The notes below the pieces were generated by a model. That model was given only the letters and a program-made list of their open reading frames with translations, was not told the DNA's origin and did no database searches. A program made the position numbers and the translations under genes. This document shows, piece by piece, positions 45,609 through 46,426 of a DNA stretch of 46,426 nt (position 1 is the stretch's first letter; every line of letters begins with the position of its first letter). The stretch is from positions 1 to 46,426 of the forward strand of contig NZ_VJZD01000049.1 in assembly GCF_009377175.1 (NCBI RefSeq). Reading direction: 5' to 3'. Source of the DNA: Streptomyces adustus. Lineage in GTDB: Bacteria; Actinomycetota; Actinomycetes; Streptomycetales; Streptomycetaceae.

Positions 45609-46426
45609 ATGCGTACTGCGTACAGCGTGGAGACGGTGAGGGCTGCCGAACGGGAGCTGATGGCGCGGCTGCCGGAGGGCGCGCTGATGCAGCGGGCCGC
45701 CGCCGGACTGGCCGCCGCCTGCGCGGACCTGGTCGGGCGGGTCTACGGCACCCGGGTCGTGCTGCTGGTCGGCAGCGGCGACAACGGTGGCGACGCCCTG
45801 TACGCCGGGGCCCGGCTGGCCCGGCGGGGCGCGGGCGTCACGGCGGTGCTGCTGGCGCCGGAGCGCACCCATGCCGGCGGTCTCGCCGCCCTGCGGCGGG
45901 CGGGCGGGACGACGGTCGCCCCGGCCGCGGCCGAGGGACCGATCCGCCGGGCCGGACTCGTCGTCGACGGCATCGTGGGCATCGGCGGCGCGGGCGGTCT
46001 GCGTCCGGAGGCGGCGGCGCTGGCCGCGCTCGTCGAGGAGTCCCGGGCGGCCGTCGTGGCCGTCGATCTGCCCAGCGGGGTGGAGGCGGACACCGGAGAG
46101 GTGCGGGGCGCCGCCGTGCGCGCCGACCTGACCGTGACCTTCGGGACGCACAAGCCGGGGCTGCTGATCGACCCGGCGCGCGAGTACGCCGGGTCCGTGC
46201 GGTTCGTGGACATCGGGCTCGGGCCCGAACTGCCCGTGGAGCCGGAGCTGGAGGCGTTGCAGCACGCGGACGTGGCCGCGCTGCTGCCGCTGCCCGGCGC
46301 GGAGAGCGACAAGTACCGGCGCGGGGTCGTCGGCATCGCCGCCGGGTCCGCGCGCTACCCGGGGGCCGCCGTGCTGGCCGTCGCCGGGGCGCTGCGGGGC
46401 GGGGCCGGGGCCTGGTGGTACGAGGG
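45609..46426 (+). CDS. nnr: Bifunctional NAD(P)H-hydrate epimerase/dehydratase (C-terminus beyond window edge)
   Basis: Open from ATG 45609 to the window edge. Repairs hydrated NAD(P)H. The YjeF-N epimerase part (about 1-215) has GSGDNGGDALYAG and the DLPSGVEADTGEV region; the dehydratase (YjeF-C) part begins near KYRRGVVGIAAGSARYPGAA and runs off the edge. The gene lies after acpS by 74 bp. TAGGGA at 45590-45595 might be a -10. Bifunctionality is inferred from the visible start of the second domain. Confidence 0.9.
   Translation, partial: MRTAYSVETVRAAERELMARLPEGALMQRAAAGLAAACADLVGRVYGTRVVLLVGSGDNGGDALYAGARLARRGAGVTAVLLAPERTHAGGLAALRRAGGTTVAPAAAEGPIRRAGLVVDGIVGIGGAGGLRPEAAALAALVEESRAAVVAVDLPSGVEADTGEVRGAAVRADLTVTFGTHKPGLLIDPAREYAGSVRFVDIGLGPELPVEPELEALQHADVAALLPLPGAESDKYRRGVVGIAAGSARYPGAAVLAVAGALRGGAGAWWYE

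Overview
The window is high-GC actinobacterial DNA that fits a Streptomyces chromosome. The evidence is strong third-position G/C bias, many GTG starts, the fused str / S10 / spc / alpha ribosomal order without rpsD in the alpha part, and Streptomyces-type proteins such as a WhiJ-like XRE regulator with a DUF397 partner. I know the general gene order of S. coelicolor, but all calls here rest on the sequence alone.

Layout. (1) 1-1642, minus strand: a Crp/Fnr regulator followed by a class III cyclase-homology protein that runs off the left edge inside a 27-bp tandem repeat. (2) 1919-6582: str operon rpsL-rpsG-fusA-tuf with its own promoter, leader and a 17-bp terminator. (3) 6590-11025: a short accessory stretch between tuf and rpsJ holding a repeat-rich region, NADP-type glutamate dehydrogenase, a VapBC toxin-antitoxin pair, and an ATPase-type anti-sigma-like gene divergent from an XRE/DUF397 pair. 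(4) 11055-21241: S10 and spc clusters, rpsJ to rplO. (5) 21484-28942: secY, adk, map, infA, rpmJ, rpsM, rpsK, rpoA, rplQ, truA. (6) 29048-34949: a membrane-anchored protein behind an ECF-type promoter, rplM-rpsI, glmM, a DUF389 membrane protein and coaA. (7) 35155-37587: a minus-strand block of small unrecognised genes, one apparently frameshifted, between coaA and glmS. (8) 37632-46426: glmS, Streptomyces membrane proteins, an M16 peptidase with its upstream partner, acpS, and the start of an NAD(P)HX repair gene.

How it fits together. Most of the window is the translation and secretion core: ribosomal proteins, elongation factors, IF1, RNA polymerase alpha, SecY, Map and TruA. Cell-wall precursor enzymes (GlmM, GlmS) and cofactor enzymes (CoaA, AcpS, Nnr) follow.

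The most interesting unexplained signals are regulatory. A 25-nt sequence forming a perfect 7-bp hairpin is repeated identically in the str and S10 leaders, 50-65 nt before the first gene of each. The S10 leader holds a second long hairpin around a 12-bp palindrome. The str, S10 and rplM promoters share one TTGACC...TAnnCT signature. In the accessory parts the items most worth checking are the cyclase/Crp pair, the vapB operator repeats, the frameshifted small gene at 36489-36699, and the repeat-rich divergent region upstream of acpS.
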